Origin: Centrapalus pauciflorus
Taxonomy: Eukaryota; Streptophyta; Magnoliopsida; Asterales; Asteraceae
Direction: 5' to 3'
Length of the DNA: 64,000 nucleotides
Assembly: GCA_020465985.1 (NCBI GenBank)
Contig: JAANYP010001188.1
Span: 1 to 64,000, forward strand
The notes beneath the pieces were generated by a model. That model had not been told where the DNA came from. It made no database searches and was given only the letters and a program-made list of their open reading frames with translations. The position numbers and the translations under genes were made by a program. Below are positions 47,347-59,111 of this stretch, in pieces (the first letter of the stretch is position 1; each line of letters opens with the position of its first letter).

Positions 47347-48397
47347 TTACATGGATTCAATTTATCAAAAAATTATTACTATTATTAAATTAATTTAAAA
47401 TAAGTTTATTACTACTAATATTATACATGAAATAAATTCATTGTACGAAAATTTCTTATAACTATTATCTAAAAAAAACTCAATCATATGAAACTTTATT
47501 ACATGGTTTCAACAAATAACAAAATTTATTATTTATAAGTGATTTATTATAAAAAAGTTTATCATAAATAAATCAGTTATATAAAAATTATTACATGTAT
47601 ATTTATTACTTTGGACTCAAAATTTATATTTACTCGTAAAATAGACCAATGCTATGCACATATCTTTCTATTATTGTATTTTATTTACTTAAGTTCTTTC
47701 AAGTTTGATTTATTTGATTGTTATTTAATGAATTAAAAAAATGGAATAGACAAATAAGCTCTAATTGAGAGTGTTTTATATACTAATGGCATTAATATTA
47801 ACACTAACATTTTAATTTTAAAAGGAAAGTAATATATGTAACTTACTTTGTTTAAAGAAAATGATTTTTCGATATTGGAAAGTTTTAGGTTAGATAGGTA
47901 CAATTCAATGCATATATTAATGTTAATTTTTATGATATGTGAATGATTCCATAATAACTGCACCTTTGTTTTGGTACAATTAAATCGTGTTGTTTAACAT
48001 TTTTCTTATTGTATGAAAATTATGATAAATGTTACATAATCAATAACCTACATGGTGTTCGATATGTTATTGTTTCTTTATGATGATGTGGTTTAAATTA
48101 TGAAATGTTTTGTAATAGTGAGAGATGAAAGATTTATCAATTAAATACATTTAATCGATAAGTTAGATCTTCTTGAAGCTAGTGAATTGAAATGATATCG
48201 GATGAAAAGAATCACCATCCTCATATGTAATGAAACAATATGCTATATTGTTTTATTTTGTGTACTGTACTACGGTACCTATCAAAAAACACATGTTTAT
48301 ACGAAGTAGCAACCTTATTTTGGTAACTTTAAAAAAGATTATTTACCTTCTCATTGAAAATAACGTAATGGATGATTATGTATCTCCCACAAAGACC
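47347..48397. other. AT-rich, no gene seen
   Basis: Nothing recognised on either strand. Confidence 0.5.
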
Positions 48398-48638
48398 GTT
48401 GACATCTCATTTGCGATATAATCATTTTTATGGGACGTTCAACATCTTTTTCTAATTGATCAACAACACCAATTATCTTCTTTGGTGGCCAGCCACATTT
48501 TTGCAGATGTAATAGATTGTTGACATCTCATTTGCGATATAATCATTTTGATGGGACGTTCAACATCTTTTTCTAATTGATCCAGAACACCAATTATCTT
48601 CTTTGGTGGCCAACCACATTTTACAGATGAAATAGATT
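48398..48638. repeat. 121-bp tandem duplication with an open minus-strand frame
   Basis: Two head-to-tail copies (48398-48518 and 48519-48638), about 94% identical. On the minus strand both share an open stretch reading CGWPPKKIIGVxDQLEKDVE and on to RPIKMIISQMRCQ, about 33 codons per copy. The frame shifts between the copies by one base. I do not recognise the peptide. Confidence 0.7.
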
Positions 48639-49235
48639 GATGTTCCGTGTTAAATTTGATTTGCTAAGCTATTTAAAAAATGATCATCAATTTCAATAAA
48701 ATGATAAGGAACTATGGATTGATTTTAACGAATGGATAAGTTGAGGAAAAAACGGTTTAATAGAAGATGTAAGGAACTGCTATAATGGATGATTAAAGTA
48801 TAGTTAAACCTCTTCATTTGATTAATTTAATAAGAATATATCAACATTAATGAAATTGAGGTGGGATATGCTTGTTGCAATGCAATTTTTAGAAGTTAAA
48901 GAATCAATTAACTTTACTTTAAATGAAAGAACTAATCAATTTCATGAAAGTTTTAACGGACGGTTATTATGATTTGTATTTTATAACTATCATACTTAAT
49001 TTTCAATATGCATAAAATTTCACGCTATTTCACATTTAAGATAAATCAATATAATTAATTAATAATAAGGATATAACTGTTTTTAGTATTTAATTTATAA
49101 TAAATAAAGTATTTTAAAACATTTAATTCAAATTAAATTAAATATATTTTATAAACATAATTATAATTATAAATACTAACATTTACCATAGTAAATGTTC
49201 CTATTCATAAGCTATTCATATGAATAGTAACACCT
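48639..49235. other. AT-rich, no gene seen
   Basis: Nothing recognised. Confidence 0.5.
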
Positions 49236-49236
49236 A

Positions 49237-49321
<85 letters not shown>
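49236..49321. repeat. (TA)n microsatellite
   Basis: About 86 bp of pure TA. Confidence 0.95.
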
Positions 49322-49324
<3 letters not shown>

Positions 49325-49872
49325 ATCAATGTATTTTAACAATAAGTGAGGTTTTGAGTTCAAAACTTGGTTCCATTTCCATTCCCTTAATAACTTATTT
49401 CCTATATCTCTTTATATATTTACACTTTATTTTACCTAAATAAATTTTTATTTTATTATATTAATTATTAAGATCATGCTCAATTATCATTAATTATGTT
49501 GACGAGAATATAAACATGAATTTATTAATTTTTAGTTTCGTCAAGAATATAAACATTATAGATACCATTCGTTAAGTTATTATTTTATAAATTTGACTTA
49601 CCGATTAAGTTTACTTTTAACAATGTTTACTTTTAACAATTTACCGGTCAAATTAACAATATAATTTAATTTTTGTTATGTCTTACATTTTGATTAAATT
49701 GCAAGAATACAAATGGAATATATATTCATACCTATACCTATATTTTGATTAAATTTGCAAGAATATTTTTTTATGTCTTAAATTTTGGTAATGATTTATC
49801 AAATAAACAATATCTATAAAACTCAAACTCATTTTATATCTTAAAAGTCCATCAAACAAACATATGGAGTCT
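49322..49872. other. AT-rich, no gene seen
   Basis: Nothing recognised; two short near-repeats (TTTACTTTTAACAATTTAC and TTTGATTAAATTGCAAGAAT). Confidence 0.5.
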
Positions 49873-49882
49873 ATTTTTTGAA

Positions 49883-50272
49883 GGGTTAACATTTAAAAAA
49901 TCCTATAAAGTTTTTTCAATTTTGTGATTAAGATCCTAACTTTTTTTTCTGATTGTTTAAGTCCCTAAACTATTTTTGTCTTATTCAAAAATATATATTT
50001 GACTTGTTTGACCTGTCACCAAACAAGTAACCTTATTTTTTTCATCTGGTTAATATTGGAAAAACTCAATATCTTTACATGTTTTAGCAATTAAGTCCCT
50101 AAACCTATTGTTTTATTGATTGTGTTTTACCTACTCATCCGGTAGTCGGTCAAAAATATATACCTCTGAATAAGACAAATATAATTGTGGGACTTAAACA
50201 ATAAGGAAAAAAGTTTAGGGACTTAATCGTAAAAATGAGAAAAGTTTATAGGATTTTTTTTCAATATTAACC
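49883..50272. mobile_element. Mutator-type MITE 3 (390 bp foldback)
   Basis: Left GGGTTAACATTTAAAAAATC, inverted right GGTTAATATTGAAAAAAAAT, then shared CCTATAAA. Flanked by ATTTTTTGAA on both sides (49873-49882 and 50273-50282), a 9-10 bp target duplication. The arms hold TTAAGTCCCTAAAC in both orientations. Confidence 0.87.
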
Positions 50273-50318
50273 ATTTTTTGAATACATATTATTAAACTAT
50301 TTTTTAGATATTTTTTAT

Positions 50319-50347
50319 CCGCCGCAACGCGCGGGCAAGAAAACTCG
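50319..50347 (+). mobile_element. Helitron-like 3' terminus
   Basis: CCGCCGCAACGCGCGGG hairpin, short A-rich spacer, CTCG then TT. Same form as 37281-37310. It lies 46 bp right of MITE 3, which may have landed in the Helitron tail. Confidence 0.55.
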
Positions 50348-50722
50348 TTATATATACATACATTTACCATATCTCCTACACCAATACAAACCTACCATTT
50401 GGCCAACCATGATTGGTTGGTGGTTTTTTTTTTTAATTTTAAACTTTTCATAACACACATTTATCTTTGTGTTATCTTTTATTTGACCCTTTTATTATAA
50501 TAATTTTTTTATAGTCCTTTTTAACATCTATTATTACAATATTTTCTTACACAAATAAAATTATGATTTTAATCATTCATATATTTGAAGTTGTCTTTTG
50601 AAACTATTATGGTATGTTTAATTCTACGAAAAAGATTGTTATTCAAATGCCCAATTCAAGATTCTAATGAAATTACTTTATGTTTAAAATATAACTAATT
50701 AATATTTGGATTTTGTATTAAA

Positions 50723-50753
50723 CTAGGGTGTGCAACCGCATGTTGCAGCGGGA
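50723..50753 (-). mobile_element. Helitron-like 3' terminus, minus strand
   Basis: The minus strand reads CCCGCTGCAACATGCGG, then a short spacer and CTAG|T. CCGC/GCGG forms the stem. The body would lie to the right. Confidence 0.5.
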
Positions 50754-50879
50754 TCATAAATTGTATTTTTGTAAATATATTATTTTAAAATAAAAAAATA
50801 ACATTAGCTACCGCTCGTGAATCTCAATTCATGATCATTTTATGCTTTCAATCTAAGTTTATAAATGGAAAGAATATGA

Positions 50880-51600
50880 TTGATCAAACAACTAAATAAT
50901 AAAAAATTTGTCATTCTAAATAAAACAATTATATATTATGTATGAAATTAAATAATTAGTTAGTTGTATACCTACCTGCCTAATAAAAATAGTTCTGACG
51001 ATAACAAATAACAAATTTTATATCACGATGTACATTAAAATAATGCGATCATAATAATATATTCAAATTTTAATAAATATAATATATCAAAGGTTATCAT
51101 TGGGAAACAAAAATGTTATATAACATATATAAAGTAAAAAAAAATTGTCATTTACGTGCTAGACAGCTAGCTTTACCATTCAGTGAATGAAAGAGTGCGA
51201 TCGATTAATCAACTAAATTATTTAAAAAAATTAATTTTAAAATAACTTGAGATGAAATACAATTTTATGTTAAAAATGTAGTTTAAAGGAAAGTGATCAT
51301 AACGATATATTTAAATTTTTATAAAATATAACAAACGTTTTAATAGAAAAACAAAACAATTATATATTATATATAAAATCATACATTTAGGCAGCCGCAT
51401 GCTGCCTGGTTAACAAAAATGGTTCCGACAACGATAAATTTTATAACAGAATCTAGACAAAAGTAACGCAATCGTAATAATATATTCAAATTTTAATAAA
51501 ATACAATATATCAAAAGTTATCACATGAAAACAAAAATGATATATAATATATATATAAAGTAATAAAATTAGGCAGCTGCTTACCTAACGCATGTTGTAA
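50880..51600. repeat. Degenerate repeat of about 120-200 bp, four copies
   Basis: Segments at about 50905-50990, 51040-51130, 51285-51420 and 51455-51600 share CGATCATAATAATATATTCA, AAACAAAAATGATATATAAT and GCAGCCGCATGCTGCCT-like parts. Spacing is uneven. It may be the body of a non-autonomous Helitron. Confidence 0.5.
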
Positions 51601-52142
51601 ATTGTTATATATATAATATGATCATGTTTAACATTGAACAACTCTATTATAATGTTGGCATACCTTAATCAACGTGTTAGAGATATTGCCATTATAACTT
51701 TATTTGATTTGATCATAAAACCAATAAATTAAATTGGTGATTAAACCTGATCAATGTCATAATTTCAATTATGGTTATGAATATTTAATTATTTAATTCC
51801 GATCAAATTTAATAAGGCATGGTTTGTAAATTTGACATTGCAAATCTAGAAAAACCAATGATATGAATCAACTAACAATATCATTTCGCTTTCTTCTCTG
51901 ATATATATCACTATATGAGCTTTTCAATTTCACTCTTTGATCCTGGTTCAGTTGGGTTTCATTATTTGAATTGTTTGAAAAATATTTATTTATTTATTTT
52001 TATATTTATTTTTGTAATTAATATTTTAGACCTCGTAGCAAAGTGCGTGTCTTCAAAATAACTAGTTATTATTAAATCTTAATATAAAGTAGTATTACCA
52101 TTTAATGTAAATAATAACATTAATTACATAGACTCAACTTTT

Positions 52143-52430
52143 ATAGTATACTAGTCATGACGGTGTGTGCGATGCACCGGGCTAAATGATTTTTTAACTA
52201 AAATATTATGTAAAGATTAGATCATTGCGATTGTTATGGTATTACTAAAATAAAAAAATAAACTATTTCGTAGCTACTTTTATAGTATACTAGTCATGAC
52301 GGTCTGTGCGATGCACCGGGCTAAATGATTTTTTAACTAAAATATTATGTAAAGATCAGATCATTGCGATTTTTAGGGTATTACTAAAATAAATAAATAA
52401 ATTATTTTCCTAGCTACTTCTGGTATTAAA
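52143..52430 (-). repeat. Tandem duplication (139-bp period) of a Helitron-like 3' end
   Basis: Two nearly identical units; the minus strand of each ends GGTGCATCGCACA..CCGTCATGACTAG|T (CTAG at 52154-52151 and 52293-52290). The two units differ at a handful of positions. Confidence 0.65.
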
Positions 52431-52972
52431 TAAATTAATCAATGATTGAATATTAAACATAATTTAAATGTAATAAAATATTGCTACCTACTCGGTAACT
52501 CATGTTAGTTTTATTTTATCAACTAAAATAAACTAACTAATAAAATAATTCATTTTGATCTAAGTAAACTACCATTATAAGTTATTACATTGAATTTATT
52601 GTAATCGGCCTCAATTTAGCAAATTAAATTACAATAGAATAATTTATTGATTTCAACAAATGATCATTATAATTATTATATGGAATTTATTAATATATGA
52701 CTCCACTTATCCAATTAAATAAACTAAATAATAAAATAATAATTTTATTCTAAAAAATTGAATATTGTAAGTTATTATATGTAGTTAAATTAGTACAAAC
52801 ATGAAATCATTTAGACTCAAGATTGCCATTGATTTATGAGAATTTGATATTTATGCATTGAAAAAAAAATGAGACAAAACATAGGACTCAATTTTTATAT
52901 ATTAAAAATCATTTTTTAAAAAAAAGGATTTAATACTCTTATTAATTACATAGGACTCAACTTTATATATAT

Positions 52973-53010
52973 ACTAGTTATGACGGCCCGTGCGATGCAC
53001 CGGACTAATT
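52973..53010 (-). mobile_element. Helitron-like 3' terminus, minus strand
   Basis: The minus strand reads CCGGTGCATCGCACGGGCCG, then TCATAACTAG|T (CTAG 52976-52973). Same family as the pair at 52151 and 52290, about 0.7 kb away. Confidence 0.65.
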
Positions 53011-56000
53011 GAATATTATTTAAAATATTATGTAATTATAAAAAATGTATGTTTGTTAGGGCCACTATATAAACTTTAGATTGACAAATATCATATCAAA
53101 TTGTATCTCCAAACAAATTTGTGTGCATAATCAACTACATTAAGACCATACAAAAGGTGTCATAATAGTAATGAAAGACAATTATCAAATGACATCAAAA
53201 AAAACTTAGATTAATGCATGTGAAAGATGTCTGAAAAAATACCTGTAAAAAATTAAAAAATAAAAAAGTCTTTTAGGCTAGGTCATTTAACTTACAACTT
53301 GCTATCTTGGTATTATGATTATAAAACCAATATACTAAATTAATAGTCTTACACATAATAAGTTAAAATATTAAACTATAAGTTCATTGAAAATTCTTCA
53401 TAGATTATTGGTATGGGAGTACCGAGTACATTGACTATAAACATAGGTATTAAAAGTCATTTTATAGACTGTATTTTGTATGTAGTATTTGACTATTACT
53501 GTCTTCAAACATGAATTTTAAGTCATTAAGCATTTGTTACTCTAGATAGTGTCACATAAAACAGCAGTTGGCACATAAACTCTTACCACAACTAAACGAT
53601 TCGCCTTGGGTTTTACTTTAGTATATTATTATCATATCTATTTGTATTCATCTTAGTGTGAAATTTTGTTTGCAAGATTAAAAACAAATGCAAATGGACA
53701 GATATCAAGAGTTTAATTGATTGAAAAAATGAAGATTAGAATGAATTACACATATATTAAAACAAATATGTCATGTAATTTAATCATTTAATTTTATAAA
53801 ACTTTGGACTTTAATCATCCTAAATGTTGAAGAGCTTCACTAAAAATAAAAATATATATTGGGATTTTCAAATTCATTTTTACTTTGAAATATGTAATAG
53901 CTAGTACGTATCTCTTTGATAACCTATGTTATTAAGATCAATTACTACAAATTATAATTGTTACAAATCATTATTACTATTATATATATCAAGGGTTTAA
54001 TTATGGTTTAAATATTTAACTAAAATTAAGTAAATCATTATAACTTTAAATTTATATTACAATACTATTACTTATTAGTTTATGAGTTGAAAGTTTTTTG
54101 TACGATTTTATCCTTGCTAATAATACATATAAATTAAAGCACATTCAATTAAAAGTTTGGATTAATTTAAAGGTCTTAATGTATTCCATATAATAAGTAA
54201 TATAATTAGTGTATTAGTTTTATTACGTGACGTAAAAACCAATACATTGTATAGATCTCTCTTAATAAATATATTGAATGCGAATCCAAATCATACATTA
54301 AAAGACTATGAAATTTTAGATAAATAACAAATATCCGTACAAATAATCCAAATATACATGCACGAAGCGAATGAGAATTATAACGAACACAAATGAAAAT
54401 ATATGGACATCTATGCAAAAATTTCAAATCAAAATAATTATTTTTAAAAAAGATGGGTACTTGTGAAAGAAACCCAAATAAATATAAATATAATAGGATA
54501 AGTATATCGATTAACATTAATTAAATAAGCTAATATACATCCCCAAAATATAAGATGGACGATCATTAAAAGAAATATATTATGTGATTAGCAAAACATG
54601 AGTATGATACACTTGAGTGAAACCATTCATAGCCGCTCGTACCTGTGATGAAAACTTGAATTTGAAAATTAATATTATTATGTATCTTCACAATTAATAC
54701 TATGGGCAAATGATCTTTGTATATTGTTAATCAATAACTAAAAAAATACAATCATTTGAAAATGTTACACTACAATGTTGATGTCCTAAATTAAACATTA
54801 GCTTACTAAATAATTCGATTCTAGTAATTGGCATGTAAATTTATTTGAAAATTAAATACCTCGGGTTGAAACTCAAGATGGTCATTATAGTCTAGAATAC
54901 CAAGAAATCGCTAGCAGTTCCACCTACAAATAAATAAAAAATTAATGAGTTGTGAGGGGTTTCTTAGTGATTGTAGGAAAAAAAATCAATGGAAACCTAT
55001 GCATATGAGCGACTCATTAACTTCAACCTGTGAGTATACTTGATTAGTTATTAGATTGCTAAAAATGAATTACATCGGGTAGGAGCCATTATAAGAACAC
55101 AAAGATTGATTAATAAACAACAAACATAACACTTTTAAATGTGTATACATATCATGGGTCATGCAGTAATTAATTAATAAGAAAATGAAAAGGTTGGATG
55201 GTTTTGTTATTATAAGAATTTTTAAATATTGAGTATATAATTAAATAGAGCATTTTAATGACAATTGAATGGTTTATGTAGTAATTCTTTATGACATTTA
55301 TTTCAAATAAAATAGAGTATTTAAATTACATCTTTAGTATATATAAATAAGAGAATATGTAAGAAATTATTGACATTAATGGGTTAAATAATAGTCATTA
55401 AATAATCAAGTTAGAATACGGTATTCATCAAGTGCTTAGAAACGTATCAAATTGTTGTGCATTAATAACTTCAATAATAGTAATTAAGTAGTGGTTAATT
55501 GGTTGGCTTCCATAAAATAAATTAAGAAGGTTTTTTGCAATAATATCTTGTATTTTATGAAAGCATATTTTCATCACAAATGAAGTAACGAACCAAAAAC
55601 ATAATTAGTAATTAATTGTAAATTACTAATTAATTATGGATAAATATGTACATAAAAAAGATATTCATGATATAACTATTTCGTGTAATACATAATTATA
55701 TAAAAAAGTGATTTAAAATATTAAAAAAAAATTTGAACAAAATTTTATATATTTATATTTATAATCACTGTTACAAAACGACATGATATAGATATTTATG
55801 AATATATTTTTATTTATAATGCACAAATTAATATTTAAATTTAAAAACATTAATGATATTTTATATCTCATGTATTGTAAAAAAGATTATCTAAAATATA
55901 ATTATTCCAATTAAATTAAAAAATATGTATATGTGTTAATGGTCACTATTTAAAATTCACATGATTTTTGTTATACTTTAACAAAATGATTTTCATATAC

Positions 56001-57278
56001 ATAAATAATAAACTGTGAATATTTATTTATAAAAGAACTCGAACAACTCTATTATATTATATTATTTATTTATAAAAGAACTCAAAATGATTTTCATATA
56101 CATAAATAATAAACTGTAAATATTATTTATTTATAAAAGAACTCTATTATATTATACTATTTATTTATGTCTAGAACTCAAAGAAATCAAGTATATAAAT
56201 TTTTCATAATAAAAATATGTATTTAATTATTTATGCTAATAGTTACTATTTATAAGTGACATGGTTTTTGTTAGATTCCAACAAAATGATTTTCATATAC
56301 ATAAATAATATACTCTAAATATTTATTTATAAAATAACTTCAAGAACTCTATTATATTATATTCTTTATTTATAAAAGAAAAGAATAATACGTTTTAAAT
56401 ATTTGTTTTAAAAAAAAAACTGAAAGAACTATATTATATTATATTATATTATTTAGTTATTTATAAAAACTCAATATAATAGTTTATTACATTGTATTTA
56501 GAATTCAAAGAAGTCAAGTATACAAAAAATTTATTACAATTAGTTCATACATATGGACTCAACATTTTTATAGAAAGAACTATATTATATTATATTATAT
56601 ATTTATTTATAAAAGAACTCAAAGAAATTATGCACTTTCATATATGCATTTGTTTGTATTTTGATAATTTTTATAATAATGCTAATGATAATTGTAAAAA
56701 TATCATATTTATTTCTATGTCTTTTAGATGGTTTTGTTAGACGTGGTTGTTACTAATTCACTATACATTAATCAAAATCACATATGATATATATGATTAA
56801 TGGTTTGTTATTAACAATTAAGCATTTTATTTATATAATAAAATGAATAGATTTTTTATAACCTTATAATTAGCAAATTATTTTATGAAATGATTATTGA
56901 TATTTAAATAAAATAATTATTATTATGAGCTTTGTTATTTGAACTTTTTTAAATTCAAAAATATTGAATTAATGTGTTGTATCACATAAGGAAATCACAA
57001 CCAAATAAGAAACGAAATAGTACGATAAATGAAATATACCAATTAAAAAAAATATTAAATTACTAATTCAATAAACATAAAAACTTAAAGTAAAATATAT
57101 AGTGCATTGTTAATATTAAGGGAATATAAAAGACCTAGAAAATGTATAAACATAGATACAAATATTCTCATTAAATTAAATTTAATATTAGTATTTACAA
57201 TATCAAATTGTGTAATGATGGTTATATTAAAATACATTACAATTTTTATTAAACCGTATGTTATTCAGTAACATTTCT
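53011..57278. other. Very AT-rich, gene-free region with short tandem arrays
   Basis: No credible gene on either strand. At 55975-56640 a block containing TTTTCATATACATAAATAAT, then TTTATTTATAAAAGAACTC and CTATTATATTATATTATT recurs at least four times with variable spacing. Remaining sequence is AT-rich without recognisable ends. Confidence 0.5.
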
Positions 57279-59076
57279 TGTAACACCCCTCCCGATCCCG
57301 GAAATGCCACGTCAACATAATATCATAAGTGGCAATAACGCAACGGATTTATAACACACGTGTCATAGGATAATGCAGATTACGGCTAATTTAAAACTTT
57401 AAACACATATGGCAACCACGGTCAATACAGTCATAATCCCAGATTAACAAAACATAATAATCCCGATCATTGCATACACTGTTCCCAAAACACTATTACA
57501 AGAGTTCTTACACAAAACTATTACGGATCTTCAATCAACCTCGAATTTATCTCGGCGGCGGCTGAGATCCCTTCTGATTCCCTGAACATGTTAGACTCGA
57601 ATACGTGAGCTATAAAGCCCGTAAGCACACGAGGGTTGACCCTGAACATACAACATAGCACACATTCCCTATCCCTGTCCCGATAGCCCCACACACATCT
57701 CAGGTACAGTATCACAGGTATGAGATCGGAGTAACACACAAGCCCTGTGGGGACCCCTCCCCGGTGGACACATCGCACACAGCAATGGTCGATAATACCC
57801 TGTAGCACGGAAGCTACCCGGCTACAGGCCCTGCCGTATATATACGCCCCAAGGACTGTAAGGGACAGTCAACCCGCGCGATTCCCCTTCGCGACTTATC
57901 GTCCGTATGGAACTCATCACGGACCCCAGACCCGATCTCATGTCTCATACATAGCACGTATAAGGAATAGAATATACCTGAGGTTCACGTCCCTGTCTCA
58001 CATATATAACACGCACAAATATAGCTATATGGCTAAAACGTAAAAGATGGCGCGCGTTTAGAAAACGACTCGAGTACTCACCTGATTGATTCCCCGAAGT
58101 CTGGCCTCCCTGATCAAACCCGGCTCGAGATCCACTAGTCCCTGTAATCACACAAATATCCCAATGATTAAACACAATCCCGAATGACATCAATCACATA
58201 GTCACAATAACCCGAATTCAATTCAATCCCGACAATCCCACGGAACCAAATCCCGGTCAATACCCGAAACCCGACCCAAACTTGACTCGAAGTAATCCCA
58301 AATAAGACCCCGGACCCAAACAAACCCAACCCGAGCAATCCCGAAAGAACCCGACATAATTCAACCCAAAACCCCTTTCACAAGACTAAATTTGGATTTC
58401 TCCTGCAGGCCCTTGGTCGCGCCGCGGACCCTCTGGTGGTCGCGCCGCGACACCGCGAAACCCTCAGCTCTGCCCTGCGATTTTCATGGCTGTCCAGGAG
58501 TATACAACTCCTCTCAATTCAATTTCAGACCCATATGAACACATATAATCAGTATAATAACTCATATATTACACAAACAACCAATTCCTACAAGAACTCA
58601 ACATATAACACAAGTTAAACTCCAAATCGAAGTGTGATTACCTCAATACCTTCAAGAACTCATGGAAGAAGATGATGATGCAAGTAATCAGCTGGAATCC
58701 AAGGTTTCACACCTAATTGGGAGCATGGAAATTGTTTTCTTGCTGGAGGTCTTCACACAAAACACTCACAAACACCTTTAGGTTACTCTCAAATGGATAA
58801 GGGAGAAAGGAAGGAACGCATCACATATACGTTTCTATTTTTAGCCGGTCCCGAACCCGATATCATATTTTCACTATTAATGCCCATTTAACCCATTTAA
58901 TCCCGCGATCCCAAAAACATAATCCGTTCATTAAAAATATAACCCGATGACACGCAAGCCCAATCCCGACACGTATCAATCCACGAAACGGGATATAATT
59001 GAACCAACCCGATATTAATAATTTATTTATCCACTAAAATAATTCCACGTACCAGGTCGAAATGACGGATGTTACA
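57279..59076 (-). repeat. 3' LTR of the chromovirus (1798 bp)
   Basis: On the minus strand from TGTAACATCCG to GGGTGTTACA. A GTATATATAC TATA motif lies at 57844-57837, but in its present place it would be close to the LTR 3' end, so its role is unsure. CGCGCCGCGAC-type CG-rich blocks lie at 58415-58450. A possible mini-exon is at 58082-58141. Confidence 0.88.
58082..58141 (-). other. Possible 60-bp mini-exon inside LTR
   Basis: Bounded on the minus strand by an acceptor-like GATTACAG and a strong donor CAG|GTGAGT. The phase is 1 at both ends. Open frame reads TSGSRAGFDQGGQTSGNQ between the borders. The acceptor lies where other LTRs here have TTTTACAG. Confidence 0.4.
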
Positions 59077-59111
59077 AATCCTCTCCTCTTAAAAAGATTC
59101 CGTCCCAGAAT

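Noticed and set aside
54206..54517. Minus-strand frame of 103 codons
   Set aside because: AT-rich, biased to I, L, F, Y, no motif, no neighbours; chance frame.
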